A stretch of DNA of 64,000 nucleotides. Origin: Phascolomyces articulosus (taxonomy: Eukaryota > Mucoromycota > Mucoromycetes > Mucorales > Lichtheimiaceae). Both the position numbers and the translations under genes were made by a program. This document shows, one piece after another, positions 23,017 through 36,422 of the stretch. Location of the stretch: contig JAIXMP010000007.1 in the NCBI GenBank assembly GCA_025677815.1, forward strand, positions 1,426,001-1,490,000, written 5' to 3'. The notes beneath the pieces were generated by a model. The model made no database searches. It was given only the letters and a program-made list of their open reading frames with translations, and was not told the DNA's origin. Each line of letters begins with the position of its first letter. Position 1 is the first letter of the stretch.

Positions 23017-23169
23017 TAGCCAATGTTTCAATGCTGGACTAACAAGAAATATCCATTCCTTGTGACTCACGATCCACACTTGAGCTTGACGTGTGCTGCT
23101 GTCATAGAAATTTGCAATCAAATAATGAGCATGAGTCAATTTATATGTCTCATCATTTTCCTGGGTCTA
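23017..23169 (-). pseudogene. Orphan exon truncated at the right edge of the palindrome
   Basis: After a possible acceptor (TTTTAG at about 23170), the minus strand reads TQENDETYKLTHAHYLIANF, then YDSSTRQAQVWIVSHKEW and LVSPALKHWLSRK, and runs straight into the element terminus. No continuation was found on the left flank. It is probably a gene fragment broken by the element's insertion or by rearrangement; family unknown. Confidence 0.35.
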
Positions 23170-23295
23170 AAATTGATCATGGGCCTTCAATTGTTTGAAT
23201 GAAATATATAATGGTCCAGAACTTAAGTTGAAACACGTCTTTTTTTAAGTTCATTTTGTTTTTTATTATTGTTATTTAAATAACAAAAAAAATGC

Positions 23296-25232
23296 TTATT
23301 GGTTGTAGATATAACTATAATAATCGGCTAAATAGTGTTGTTGATGCTGTTGCTGTTGAAGATGAATATGCTGTTGAGCGGGTGAATGCAATTGATATTG
23401 TGGATGTCTGTGATATGAATGATATTGTGGAATTTTAGCTCCAGTAGAAACACGACGTTGTGCTATAGGTCGTGTACTGGGAGAAACTGCTTGTTGGAGC
23501 TGTTGGGTATGATGATCCCAACGAACAGACGTTGCACCATACTGCTGTACAACGTTACTATTATTTCCAGTTTTAGCCACTCCGGATGAAGCCGATGATG
23601 CGGACTGTGCGTTGTAAAGAAGCTGGTTGTGCAGATAATAAGAAGTAGGAGTTGTAACGGGGCTTGTAGTAGTTGAATTGGATGCACTGTTATTACATGT
23701 TGTTTTTATTAAAGAAGTGGGATTGGATGATGAAGTGGACGAGGACGATGCTGGTTTCTTGTTATGGTTTGTTATGATCGTTGTTGTCGGAGCTGTTGTG
23801 GTTGTAGTTGGCGAAAACAAGCTTGCAAGTGAGGGTGTTGTGGTGTTGTTAGCAGCAGCTGCTGCGGGTAATTGTAAAGTAGCAGTCGCATCCAGATGTT
23901 TCATATTTGCCAATTGACTATTGATGGTGAGACGATCACGGAGTAACGATGTTGACTTTTGTCGTGACAATGTTTTTGTTGTTGATGATGTTTTTGTTGA
24001 AGTGTTTGGCGTTGGAAGAGGCGAAACCTGTGGACTATTATTCTTAGAGGAGGATGCAGAATTTGTTGCTGATCTCTTGATAACGTTATAATTATCTTCA
24101 AATAAAATTTGTTTTTGAGTACGTCGTATATCTCGCTCCAACTTTTGTTGTACTTCACGCTCTATTTTGTTACGTTTTTGTTCTTTTTTACTGTTTGATG
24201 GTGTTAATGGTAATTCCATGATCGGTTCGGTTTTCTTGTTGCTATTGGTTCCATTATTATTGACGTTCGTCATAGTATTAACGGTAGTTGTGGTATCAAA
24301 GTTATTATCCAATGGGATAGTGTTATTACGTTTGATCGTAAACCAGTTACTTTCATCGGATTTATCAAGTATAATCAATAATGAGATACAGAGTATATGT
24401 TCAAGTATTTGACGTTCTTGATCGTCTAATCGAGCCGTATTATATCCAGGTATAAACATTACTCCAAAATGTTCATCTTTGATCACCTGGGGCACGTATC
24501 GCGCCACCCAGACGTCTCCACCACCTGTTTTTGTGTTTTATATATTTAATATATAGTAATATTTGTCAGTATTTGTTTTATGTTTTCTTTTGATAATAAT
24601 ATTATTATTACTTAATAATCTTTACCTGCTTTAAGTCGGCATTCTAATGCACCGCTCCTACGACTTTCACGGATCCTATATTAGATAAGAAAAAGAGCAT
24701 GAAAGTTAGGGTTTACGTTTTAGAATGCATGTTTTTTTTCAAACAATAATAGTAAATGGTAAAAAAAATTTTTTTTCCTGAAAACTGCATACCATCGATA
24801 TTTTTCACCAGCCCATTCAAAACACCATTCGAAAACGAATACTCCGGTTTCTTTAAATACAACTTCGAAATCCTTCTTATTTTTTTCATCACCACAGTGT
24901 AGGACAATACTGCGTGAACGAGTAGTGGCGCTTTCACAATGTGTTTCAGCATACGCTGCAAAAGTTTCTATATATATATATATATAAAATATAGAACGTA
25001 TTAGTCCTCTTCTATATCATTGAGAATGAAGGGAGCATAAAATAATCAAATAAGAAAGGAAATTACTTGGATCCACGAGACTAATAGCATACATATCTAC
25101 CACTTTGTGTCGAATTTTCATAAACGCTAGATCACCAGTACGTTTATCAGTAATATCAATAATGGATCGATTGCGTGGATGGGTTGATAATGTATAGTGT
25201 TTAATGAACTGCTCAAGGTTGGAGAGTGGCAT
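23296..25232 (-). CDS. Conserved-looking N-terminal domain with long Ser/Thr/Gln-rich tail
   Basis: Four minus-strand exons (25067-25232, 24793-24967, 24626-24675, 23296-24524) give 539 aa with correct phases. The first 200 residues are well structured: IIDITDKRTGDLAFMKIRHK, DFEVVFKETGVFVFEWCFEW and a Gly-rich junction GGGDVWVARYV. The strand-rich pattern resembles tubby-like/scramblase beta-barrel domains, but only loosely. A basic coiled segment (KEQKRNKIEREVQQKLERDI, about residues 270-290) and over 220 residues of S/T/N/Q/P-rich disorder follow, ending in a Q/H-rich stretch. This suggests a membrane- or lipid-associated adaptor with a regulatory tail. Function not assigned. Confidence 0.65.
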
Positions 25233-25625
25233 GTTGATAATAAATTTTTATTTTTGAAATATATGAAAAAAGAAGAGAACGAAAAAAAAAGCTTGGCTCT
25301 TGTTTTTCTTGCTATTTATATTTCTGAAAAAAAAGGAAAAAAGGAGAAGTAAGAAAATAGTAGAAAGGTCATGCGCCAACATTATTCAAAATTATAAGGG
25401 AACACAATCCATCGTCGGTCTTTTGTTAAATATGGTTGGTTTTTTATATATCATATATAAAGTAGTGTGTTTTTTTACAGAAAAAAAACAGAATAATAAA
25501 AATGGCAAAACAACAAGTTTTAAATGTTACATGATATATTTTTCTTCTTATTATTGTTATTATATAAAAAGATAGAAACAGAGAGAGAAAATATATAAAA
25601 AAATTGATGATGATTATGATTATTA
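25233..25625. other. Intergenic region between the unknown gene and CWH43
   Basis: Contains the promoter of the minus-strand gene at 23296-25232 and the 3' end of CWH43. It is A/T-rich and no gene was recognised. Confidence 0.4.
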
Positions 25626-28600
25626 TTAATGAATAAAGTAGCGAGGTTCATTAAAGACATGGTAACGATGTCCACGAACACCTCTACCACGGAACATGCT
25701 TGGATACCGTAATCCAGGTAACACTTGAGATTCTACAACTCTTTCGTATGATGCCTTCCAATAATCCCGGGGATTGTCTACCACTTGGAACTTGCCAGTT
25801 TGGATTTCTGTATCAGTAATCTTACCATGACTTACACGTGCATAACCAACACGTCGTAAACCACGATAACCAATGTATTGACACCAACGATCCCAATCAG
25901 TAGGATCAATATCGTTCATATCTCCATCATCAAACAATGTATAGTAGAGAGGTTGTTTAGGCTTTGTAACCACATAACCCAAGAAGACAAATGGATTTGG
26001 ACTTGTGCGCATGACGCGTGCAAGCTCAGTCGTCTGCAATCTTCTGTCCTCGGGATCTTCTTCCTGACCGTTGTGACTGACAATAAAGTCGACGGGTTGT
26101 CCATAGACATCTAATGTGGCATGGATGGCACACGCTAATTCACCAACGGGTGATGGCAATAAATGATGTTCTGATTGAAGAATAGGGAATTTAGAGAGGA
26201 GTAAACAACCCCAAGTATGCTTCATCGTGGATGGTCCCTAAAAACAACAAACAACAATTCGTGTTATTTATTTCCACACACATACACGTATGCATTTTGG
26301 ATCATTCTCATGCCATCATAACGTCATATGACATGCATTAAGTAAACTTACATAGTCAACATAGTAACCCAGATCTTCAGCAAGGAACTGTGCCCAATCA
26401 CGGTTACCCATGATAATTCGCATAGTATCCGATTCGAGAAGACCTATATAAATATACAATTTACTCAGCACAAGGGAAAAGCAGACTTTCGTTTTCACTC
26501 ATCCCTATACATATCCTAGATAAGTTAATAAATATTTACCAACAACATCCAACTCCAATTCTTTGATCACATCCCGCATGCGAACTTCACTGGCCCACAT
26601 ATCATCATCGAGAGCAAAATGAATTGTCCAGATAGCAGCAGTAAATGACTTTTCAGCTGGATGATAAGGAGCAGGAACAACGGCTGAAATGGATCGATTC
26701 GCAGCAATCAAAACAGAAGCCACGATGACAAATAATGATGCAACACGTGTCAATGAACGCGCGGATTTAACGATATGCAATTGAACCATCTTTTTGAATT
26801 GAACGTCCCAAGTTGCTTGTTTACGTGCATTGACCACGCCGCAGCCAACAAGAAGCATTAATCCAGTCAAAACCCAATGAGTACGTTCACGCAAATAGGG
26901 GCCGCCTGGAACGAATGCGTAAGCAACGGTCCATACATGAGCCAAACAAAGGATGTTGTATGTCATAAAGGTAGTCAAAAGTGTCTTGAAAGGTGGGTGT
27001 GTTGTAATAGCGCGTGCAAGTGCGGGCATGACTGACATCGAGTAAAAACCGAAAATAAGACCACCATAGTAGGCATTCCATGCCGAAGAATAAGTGAATG
27101 CTGCGCATCCTAGACAGCCAACCACGTAATAAACCGGACTAGTTGTCAAGCGACGTGATGAAGAAACTAATAAACCACCTGTAAGTGCCGCAATGGTGGC
27201 AACACCCCATGGAATAGGTTCTGGTCCATAATTGGGATAGCCATCGACTGTATAACGCATAATGGCTGATGAATCAGTAAAGAAGGCATGAAGGGAGTAC
27301 AAAACGCCACCAAAACCAAATGCGGCCATCCACCAACTACTATTGCCAGTGCCAGTGGCACCGATAGCACTCGATGGACTGGGAGAAGTAGCTGCAGGTG
27401 ACAAGTCGTGTTCAGGCACGGAAGTTGGCGAAGTAACATCACGAAGAATAACTTCAAGAGAAGCAACGACGGCAAGAACAATACCAATTTCATTCCATCC
27501 ACCATTAGCGCGGTGCATAATGGGCCAAATAGGATTTTCAGTCCACCATGCCATCTTGACAACGTTATGAACAAGTAAACCAACTCCCCAAATCAAGATA
27601 GAACGTTCCAAACTACCAACATGTGCGCGTGCCTCGAACCATGTGGCCATCCAGGTGGTTACACTGATACCTAATCCGCAGGCTGTCATCGTCAAACGTA
27701 AGGCAGGATCTTGTGCAAGGAAAGAAGCAACACCAACCAATGATAAAATATGGAAGACGCCGCGATATTTGGCCATCACACGACGTAATGGTCGAATACC
27801 CAACACCATAGGTGCAATGGTAATTAATAAGAATGCTTCATAACCAGAAATACCCATATGCCACAATGGAAAATACCTTTTCACATTGAAATAAAATATT
27901 TAGTTTTGGCTCAGCAAAAGCATCCAATGAAAAATAGTGATGATAATGAAATTCATGCAAATATGATTTCTTTTAATATATTACTTACCAAATCAAAAGG
28001 GCCAAAGAGGATAACATGGACCAAAATACAAAAGCTTAATAATAGAAACAAACAAAAAAAAAGTGAGTTTATATGATCATCTTTTTATGATAGAATATAC
28101 TAAAAAAAGAATCCTACCTAAATATACTTCAGAGACATATCCTCTCAATTTGATCAAAGTGCGTAAGAATGATGGTGAAATGTTATCTTCAGGACTAAAA
28201 AAATCAGAAAATCCAAATACATTAGTTTCCTTGCAATATAAAACATAAAACCTCTTAGTTATTACTTACCTTCCAATCTTTGCGGAACTACATATATACA
28301 TATAATATAATTCAAGAAAATAATACCATAAGATAGATATTCAGAGGGAGAGAGAGAGAGAGACCACACGAACAAAAATCACAATATAAAATGAAAAAAA
28401 AAATTGTAAGAATAATATAAAATGTATGATGATGTTATATTGTTTGTCAACACTTTTTTACACAACATAATGCTCCTTTTGTTGTTGTTCTAAATAAACT
28501 AGACATTGGTAGCATACCCTTCCTTCGTCACTGGTACAGCACCAGCATGACCACCTGAAACATCCACAACGGCTAATTCAAATGTTTGGAAATCAAGTGC

Positions 28601-29490
28601 AGTCACCGCATCGAATGCAACATCATATAAAATCAATGACCATTCAAAGAAGGCATATGTTGTGTAAGCTAATATAGTAAAAAAAAATATCCAATAGAGA
28701 ATTTAATATACCAATTCGATTTTTCCATCCTCTCATTCTTTTTTTATGCAATTCTGAAAAAAAAATCACACGATTTACTTACCACCAGGGACCTTTTGAA
28801 CCTTGTGTTGCAAAAAGTAGTAAATCATGGGTGGTAAAGTTGTAAAGAATGCTGCTGTCAATATACGACGCCACTTGAGTGCTTGTGGGTTGTTACGTGC
28901 ACTAGTGTAAATAACACCCAATTGCCATGGTAAAGTGCATACAAGGTATACAATCATAGTGATATCATGGGTAAGATGATCGTCGGTCGAAGTGATATAA
29001 ACCCAACCACCACAGGATACAGTTCGAAGAATACCGACAATTAACAAAAATTTGCCAAACCCACGTGAACTTGAATAAGCTGAACGTGTTGTGTAAAGGT
29101 ACCATAAAACAACAAGTGCAAAACGAGGTCCAGATGTCAATGCAATCAAAATTTGAAAGATGGCGCGTGCAGGATATCTATCACCAGTAGTTGCACTAAC
29201 ACTAGGGAACCATTCCTATATTCAACATTGACATGGCGATTCTCTTTTAGCAAACAAGTACAAAAAAAAAGAACCTAACCAGAATGACCCAAAAAAAACA
29301 ACACTCTTTTCCTTTCCACTTGTTCCTTTTCCTTTCTTACATCAGGGTATCCAAAGTATTCATTACGAACAATCTTGTAGTAATGAGTATAACAGCCAAC
29401 AGCTAACGCGAGAAGAAAAGCACCTTTATAATTGATAAATATAAACAAAAAATCAGTCAATATATATGTTTCCTTTTTGATATTTGAGAG

Positions 29491-29527
<37 letters not shown>

Positions 29528-29730
29528 ATACGTTACTGTAGGCACAAACTGTGTGTGCATAAGAAACATGTTTAGCACCAAACTATCAAAGCAAAATGAA
29601 ATAAGATGAGTGATTCCATAATATGTGTTATAACGTTTCCGTGTCATATTATATTGGTTATTGTTAATACCTTTGTAAGAATGCTTGGTTGGGCACCTGT
29701 GCCGGCTGAAAAACTTGACTTTTCAGCCAT
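25626..29730 (-). CDS. CWH43: CWH43: GPI-anchor lipid remodelling protein (PGAP2 + PGAP2IP/nuclease-like fusion)
   Basis: Installs ceramide in GPI anchors in the ER membrane in yeast. Eleven minus-strand exons (29671-29730, 29537-29582, 29341-29423, 28783-29215, 28518-28668, 28270-28287, 28118-28194, 27989-28034, 26540-27876, 26352-26443, 25626-26237) give 984 aa, close to the 953 aa of yeast Cwh43. The N-terminal PGAP2/FRAG1 part includes FPSVSATTGDRYPARAIFQI, several membrane helices and YAFFEWSLILYDVAFD. Next comes a multi-pass middle (YFPLWHMGISGYE onward). The C-terminal exonuclease/endonuclease/phosphatase-fold part has GLLESDTMRIIMGNRDW, GYYVDYGP and SHNGQEEDPEDRRLQ. Exon 6 is only 18 nt. 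Without the intron after 28518 the PGAP2 half would end at TAG 28499, so the locus can look like two genes. Confidence 0.92.
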
Positions 29731-30891
29731 CGCTCAAGATGTCAAAAGAAAAATTAGTAAAAGGCGCGAGATCCCCTTTAAAAAGAAAGAAAGAGAAGGG
29801 TTAGGGTAATTATCGAAAACAAGAAAGTCAGCTTTTTTTAATTACATTTGATTGAACAAACATGGCCCTAATTTCTATTTTGAGTACCACTCTTGGTGCC
29901 CGGAAACCGGTGCATAAATCAGCCGCGAAACTGGAAGCCTTCATCGTATGATTTGGTAACCGTTTTTTTACCAAGTAGATACGATTTTTATGTACTACTT
30001 TGTAATTCATACGTGTTTAAATTGTATCAACAAGAAATATTTTGTTGAATAAATGAAAAAGTTTAATTTCATTTAATAAGAACTATTAACCAAATGCGTC
30101 GTTTTTTAATATATAGATAGTAATAAAAAAACGGACCTTATTTTATTAGTTTATAAAGGAACAAATTGATAACTGATAACATATAACCTTCTAGCTTATC
30201 TCATAAATACGTAAAGATCTTTATATTAATTAGTAAGTATAGTGCCAAAAGTTGGAGGGTCGCATGTATCATTTAACATGATATCATGCTGTTCCCAGTG
30301 ATATTATTCTTCCAAGGCAGTCAATTCTGTGTCACCTTCGCCCGTGGTCAATATTATGCGTAACATGTTAAAAGTAGATATGCACCAAGACAAATAAAAA
30401 GTGTCTTTTTTCTATGATATATCGTATACTAAAACTTTTAAATATCTGTTGACAAATATTCTGTATTCTTTGGGAAATAGATCTCTTATTCAGTCGCTCT
30501 ATTACTTCTGTTTTGCATGAAAAATCTCTAAAAATATCCAGAACAGTTCATGATTATAGGTAAATAAGAGATCAGAAATATTAAAATAAAAAATAAAAAT
30601 AAAAAAAAACATGACAACCTAGTTTTTATAAGTAAATCTCCCGCCCTCCTATTGTTTAACATATATTCTATTACTGCGAAGCATCGTTCATTTTAAAATA
30701 ACTATTTATTTCAAGAATTTTTAGAAAGAGTTTCCCCTAAAAAAAACTCTATTATTCATAATCAAGTTATAGTTGCTATAAAACCATGCCAAGCCACAAA
30801 TTGTCGCCATCCTGACTCAATCTCCATAAATGTTGAAATATTCCATCCACGAACGTGTGTAGCACCTATTCCCATTTTCACTTATAAAATA
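29731..30891. other. Divergent intergenic region CWH43 / ARC1
   Basis: 1.16 kb between two divergent start codons. It is AT-rich. No ORF, RNA gene or repeat recognised. Confidence 0.4.
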
Positions 30892-32788
30892 ATGGCAGCA
30901 ATTCTTAAAGTACCCGAGAATACAGCCAGTGAGCTCCTTCTTGTTTACAAGTATACAAAGGCTGAAGGTGTAGTTAACCTTGAAAATGCCACCGAAGCCT
31001 CTTTGGAGGTAAGCTTCTTCTTTTCTTTTTTTTCCAGAAAGAATAATCTCAAAAAAGAAATTGACAGCTTTTTTCTTGTTCAAATGGATGAAAACTAAAA
31101 TTGATTATTTTTTAAAAAAATAAAAAAGGTTTCTGGTGAGAAATTTGATGGCATTACCACTATTTGCAAATACCTTGCTTCCAAGACCCAACCTCAGCTT
31201 TTGGGTGAGGGTAAAGAAAACCAAGCTGAGGTCAGTACTACTTTTATTCAAAAAGCACGCGTTCATTGTATGTTTGTCTCGGCATGATAAGCTAAACGAG
31301 TTGTATACTTTATATATTATATTAATAGGTTGAAGCTTGGTCCAATTGGGCTATTACTGCATTCAAGGGTGTTACCTCCAAGGAATTGAATGCTGCTCTT
31401 CAAGTAGGAATAAAGAATATATAAGGAGAAGAAACAAGCAAGCATGAAATATTTACATAGCTTTTTTTTTTTTTTTGCTTTAGAAATTGAACGAACAATT
31501 GACCTCCCGTACCTTTGTGGTTGGCAACCAAATTTCTTTGGCTGATTTGATCGTTTTTGCTCATGTTCATCATACCTCTGTAAGTAAATAGAGAGCCGCT
31601 AATTTTGAGAATTTGATATCTGAATGTTGTAGAAGATTCAATTATTTATTTATGTTTCGATTATTATATTACAATAGAAAAACCTTCGCGTTAAGTCTAC
31701 ACCCAACGTTTTGCGATGGTTTGATTTGATCCAAAACACTGTTGTTATCAAGAATGATTTGGTCAAGAACTTCGCTCCTTTGGAAATCAACTTGGATGAT
31801 GTTCCTGAACCTGAAGCCCCCGTAAGTTATCTACACCCCTTATTAACCCTATATTTTATAACAGCATTTTTTTCAAATCAGACGAGAGATATTAATATGC
31901 ATATACACGCTGTTTTATAACGAATTTTGTAGAAGAAGGAAAAGAAGGGTGATAAGAAGGGTGATAAGAAGGAAGAAAAGAAGGATGGCGAAAAGAAGGA
32001 AGGTGGTAAGAAGGACAAGAAAGATAAGAAAGACAAAAAGGAAAAGAAGGAAAAGAAACGTAAGCATTTTTTTTTATCATCTTTGAAGATCAACGTAAAA
32101 GCATGTATCATAATCGAATTTGCATAACTAATGTGTTTAAATATATAGCTGCTGCTCCTGCTGAACCTGAACAACCTGTCTTTACACGACTTGATATTCG
32201 AGTTGGTTATATCCGCAAATGTGAAAAGCATCCTGATGCTGATGCTTTGTACGTTGAAGAAATTGACTGTGGTGATGGTGAAGGACAATACCGCACCATT
32301 GTTTCCGGTTTGGTCAAGTGGTATCCCGTCGAAGAAATGCAGGTAAATATATCGCTCTTTTATATATATATATATATTGAGCTTAAAAAATGAAAAACTT
32401 ACTGACTCCCTCTCTCTCTCTTATTTTAATTTAGAACCGATGGGTTATTGTCATGGCCAACTTGAAGCCTGCCAGTATGCGTGGTATCAAGTCCGCCGGT
32501 ATGGTTCTTTGTGCTACTGCTCCTGACGGAAGCAAGGTTGAATTGTTGTCACCTGTTGATACTAGCAAGGTTAAGCCTGGTGATAGAATTTATGTTGAAG
32601 GTTTGGAAGGTGAACCTGAAAAGGTCCTTCCTCCCAAGAAGAAATACTTTGAAGCTGTTCAACCCGATTTCAACACCAAGGGAGATAAAATTGCTTACTT
32701 CCAAGATAAGCCATTCCTTATTAAGACTGCTTCTGGTGAACCCGTCAAGTGTGAAGTTGCTACTGTCCAAGGTGGTGGTATCAAATAA
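30892..32788 (+). CDS. ARC1: tRNA-binding aminoacyl-tRNA synthetase cofactor (Arc1/AIMP1-like)
   Basis: Cytosolic adaptor that tethers aminoacyl-tRNA synthetases (MetRS/GluRS in yeast) and delivers tRNA. Eight exons (30892-31008, 31129-31230, 31329-31403, 31484-31579, 31678-31821, 31933-32059, 32149-32342, 32435-32788) give 402 aa. Residues 1-178 form a GST-C-like docking domain ([31 protein letters not shown]). A Lys-rich linker ([19 protein letters not shown] and onward) can bind tRNA. The C-terminal OB-fold/EMAPII domain has [39 protein letters not shown] and [20 protein letters not shown]. All domain landmarks are intact. Confidence 0.95.
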
Positions 32789-33128
32789 ACTAAATGAAAC
32801 GGATAAGAATAAAAACCTCCAAAGCCCAAAAAAATATCTTCTCTTGTGTGAATATTAATATATACTCTGCTCTCAAATGCATTTTACTGTAAATCGATTG
32901 ACAAATATAATCAACTATATCTTTCTCCTGAATATATGCTTTTTTTTATATAACAATTTTTGTTGTTTGGATATGAATCATGTGTCATTATCCAGCTAGG
33001 TTATGTTGTGTCTAAAAAATTTAAAAAATTGCATAAATAATGGCGCTAAATGAAAGGCGAAATAAATTGAAATTCGTTAAATATAAAAATATGCTTTCGT
33101 GTTAATTCAAGAGTTCAAACATTATTTA
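32789..33128. other. ARC1 3' flank / POLH promoter
   Basis: 340 bp of AT-rich DNA between two tandem genes. No feature recognised beyond T-rich runs. Confidence 0.4.
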
Positions 33129-35850
33129 ATGCAGCAGGCACATAATGATTTACCCCATTGTCTGAAAGGGTCCCGTTGCATTGTACACATTGACTTAGGT
33201 TTGTTATAATATGATAATAGCAGTAGTACAATTCATTAAATTCCTAAAAAAATACACTAATACGCTAATATACTTATATTTCATTTATATTTTAAGATTG
33301 TTTCTTTGTTCAAGTTGGTAAAAAAAAAATCGACTAAATCTATACACATGTGACGAAATGAGTTGAAGTAGTACTCACCAATAATAAAATTGCGATTAGA
33401 ACAAGTACGACTAGGCATTACTTCAGATATACCAGCAGCAGTACAACAATGGAAAGCTATTATCGCAGGTAAAAAAAAGCACAAAAGTAGTTCATATTTA
33501 TTTATTAAAGAGCTATTCAATAAACGATCTTAGTCAATTATCCTGCTCGAGCCAAAGGAGTTAAACGAATGATGACAATATACGCTGCAAAGGATGCCTG
33601 TCCTGGTATTAATAAGATTTTTTTTTATTTGTTAATGAAACGTACAGCATTGTTACTGTCTTTCTAATTGAAAAAAAATGGTTATTTCTTTTAGATCTTC
33701 GGTTAATTCATGTTCCATCCTATGGTCCAAATGATCAAGAACCACGCTATTATTCTAATCCGAATCGAGCTACACATAAAATATCATTGGATTCTTATCG
33801 AGAAGCATCCAAACGAATTTTCAATATCTTCAATCGACATTGTGATACAATTCAAAAGATTGGATTGGATGAAGGATATATGGATTTGACAACCAAAGTG
33901 AACCAACGTATTATACAAGATTATGTTCCTCGATTTTTGGATAAATTGGACGATGTGACGTGTGATGTACCTATTAACTGGGAAGAACTTGGTATTTCTG
34001 TTAAAAATGAGGACGAGATTGAGGATGATAGTAATAATAACGATCAACAACCAAAAACAACATGGTATGATCTTCAGCTTGCCATCGGTGCAAATATTGC
34101 GAATCAAATTCGGAAGGAGATCTTTGATGAACTTCATTATACCTGTTCTGCTGGTAAAAAAAAAAACATTTGTTTCTTGATTCTAGGAATATAGGTGAAT
34201 AAAAAAGTTAACGCTTTCTATGATTACTTCTTCTTGATTCAGGTATTGCTCATGGAAAAGCTGTAGCGAAATTATGTTCAAGTCGAAATAAACCTAATAA
34301 TCAAACAATATTGCGAAAATCAGCAACTATGGGATTTATGCGAGATATACCATTTACCAGTATTCGAAATATGGGTGGGAAATTAGGTACTGAAGTAGAA
34401 AGTGAATTAGGTGTAGAAACTGCTGGTGATATATGGTAATTTTTTTTTTTTTTTTAAAAAAAAAAAAGAAAATAGATCAATCAAATTACACAAAATAGAA
34501 TAAAAAGAACTTATGCGATAATGTGCTAGGAAATACCCTTTAGAAGATCTTCAAAGGCAGTTTGGAGAATCAAATGGACTATGGATTTACAATATAGCTC
34601 GCGGAGATGATGATGAAGAAGGTAAATAACGACAGCCACTATGAAAGTTTAATTAGTTTATTGTTTATTTGTTTGTTTGTTTTTCCTCAAAGCGACATCA
34701 TCATTGTTGTATATTATATATGTAACCTAAAAAATCATGCTTGTGTTATTTATATTCGCTATAGTTACTGCCACGAAAGCCCCTAAATCGCTTATGGCAG
34801 CAAAATCATTAACACCTTACGCTAGAACAAAAAATGAAGTACAACAATGGGTTAGGATCATGAGTGCTGAGCTACATTCTCGAATCTGGAATCATTTAGA
34901 AGGTTTTAATCAATGGCCAAAAACTTTGTTGGTAAGAGAAAGTACTTTCAAATAATATAAGAAAGTAATAAAGTAAATAATGATCACAACCCTTATTATA
35001 TCACCATTTAGATGACACTAAGGTTAAAGAATGATGAGAGTCAGCGATCAAAATCATGTCCAATGTTAGGTCGCGATAGCATGAAGAATCCTGGTAAGTT
35101 TATCATAAGAAGAAAGGAGAAGAGTACATTTGTTTTGTATCACGTAACTGTGTTTTTAACTAAACTGATTGTTCATTCTGATGGTGGTTGCCTCTCCTTG
35201 GCATATCAAAAAAAAAAAAAAAAAAACCAGAACGACTCACACAAAAAGCACTTGAGCTACTTGGTACATTTGGCGAAGATATAACTCCTTGCGTCGGGTT
35301 ATCTTTGGGTGCTAATGGATTAGAACAAGATCAATCATCCACTAATCATAATATAGCTAAATTATTTGCCAAGCAGCAGCCAAAACAACAACTTCCACGG
35401 TCGTCTTCTGATGATCATATTAAAAACTCACGACATAATCATAATGATATCATAACAAATCGACAAAAGTCTCTGCCCCAGACAATGCCAATTACATCAC
35501 AGAAACCAAAGGAGGCGGGTATATTGAACTTTTTTTCGAAAAAGACAAACGTCCAGGAGAAAACTATTGTTCGCAATGAGGAAGAAGCTGACAACTGGAC
35601 TTGTGATAAATGTTTTAAAAAGATACCCAAAAATGAAATCGAAGAACATACCGATTATCATTTTGCATCAGAACTTCAAAATTTTGATGAACAATCATCA
35701 AGTAATGATAACAATCGCTGCAAAAAACGAATTCGCCCAGCCTTTTATTCTTCCTCTTCTTCTTCACCATCACCACCTTCAACTGCATCCATCACTAGTA
35801 AAAATGAATCATCACAACAACAAAAGAAAAAGAAACTATTTTTTTCTTAG
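33129..35850 (+). CDS. POLH: DNA polymerase eta (Rad30/POLH), translesion Y-family polymerase
   Basis: Replicates past UV photoproducts in the nucleus. Ten exons (33129-33198, 33297-33317, 33400-33468, 33534-33605, 33695-34153, 34243-34435, 34530-34621, 34765-34931, 35012-35093, 35231-35850) give 614 aa. The catalytic metal site HIDLDCFFVQVEQVRLG forms only by joining three exons, one of 21 nt. LDEGYMDLT holds the second acidic pair. YPARAKGVKRMM is the finger region and SRNKPNNQTILRKSA the thumb/palm loop; FTSIRNMGGKLG is the HhH thumb. The C-terminus has a C2H2 ubiquitin-binding UBZ finger (CDKCFKKIPKNEIEEHTDYH) after a PIP-like EAGILNFF, then a short basic tail. The start choice is supported by the frame of exon 1. 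Confidence 0.94.
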
Positions 35851-36422
35851 TAACAGATTTAATAACTATCTTTATCATTTAATTTATTCTCGTTATGATG
35901 ATTATTGGAATAGTATTGTAATTATCATTAGTTATATAAATAATATATTATGTAAATTAGTTATCATATATTTTGTTTATTATATATTTTGTTTTAAAAT
36001 ATGATGTTGAGTTTTGGGAGTTATAAATTAAGATAATAATATAATAAAGGAACAGATAATAGGGTTGTGTAAATATGTGTATGTTTGCTATGATATTACT
36101 AACTTGTAAACTATAAAAAATGATTACCATTGTTTGTATATATCTTATAATATATAATATGCAAACAAGCGGTGTAAAATAATTAAGAATAAGAAAAATA
36201 TATACTGCAAGACAAACGAATAAGAAAAAAAAACTATTTGTTATATTGGCTCTAAACCTAAGAATAATATAATAATACTACTAACAAAAAATGAATCATA
36301 AAAGAAGGATCATAGAAAAATAAAGTTTGAGCAAATAAGAATTAAAACAAAAAAAAGTGCAATGCAACATCATACCGGTACATTATTGCACGTCGCTTTT
36401 TTTTTTAACTTGAGTGATTTTC
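35851..36422. other. Convergent 3' flanks of POLH and the membrane protein gene
   Basis: AT-rich, 572 bp, with no gene recognised. It should contain both transcription ends. Confidence 0.4.

Noticed and set aside
23678..24412. Val-rich plus-strand ORFs
   Set aside because: Antisense shadows of the Thr/Asn/Gln-rich exon of the minus-strand gene.
28499..29730. Separate PGAP2 gene next to a CWH43 C-terminal gene
   Set aside because: Phase-consistent splicing through an 18 nt exon joins both into one 984-codon gene matching fungal Cwh43 length; kept only as a possible isoform.
29800..29812. GGGTTAGGG resembling telomeric repeat
   Set aside because: Only one and a half units here and near 44526; no array, so chance is sufficient.
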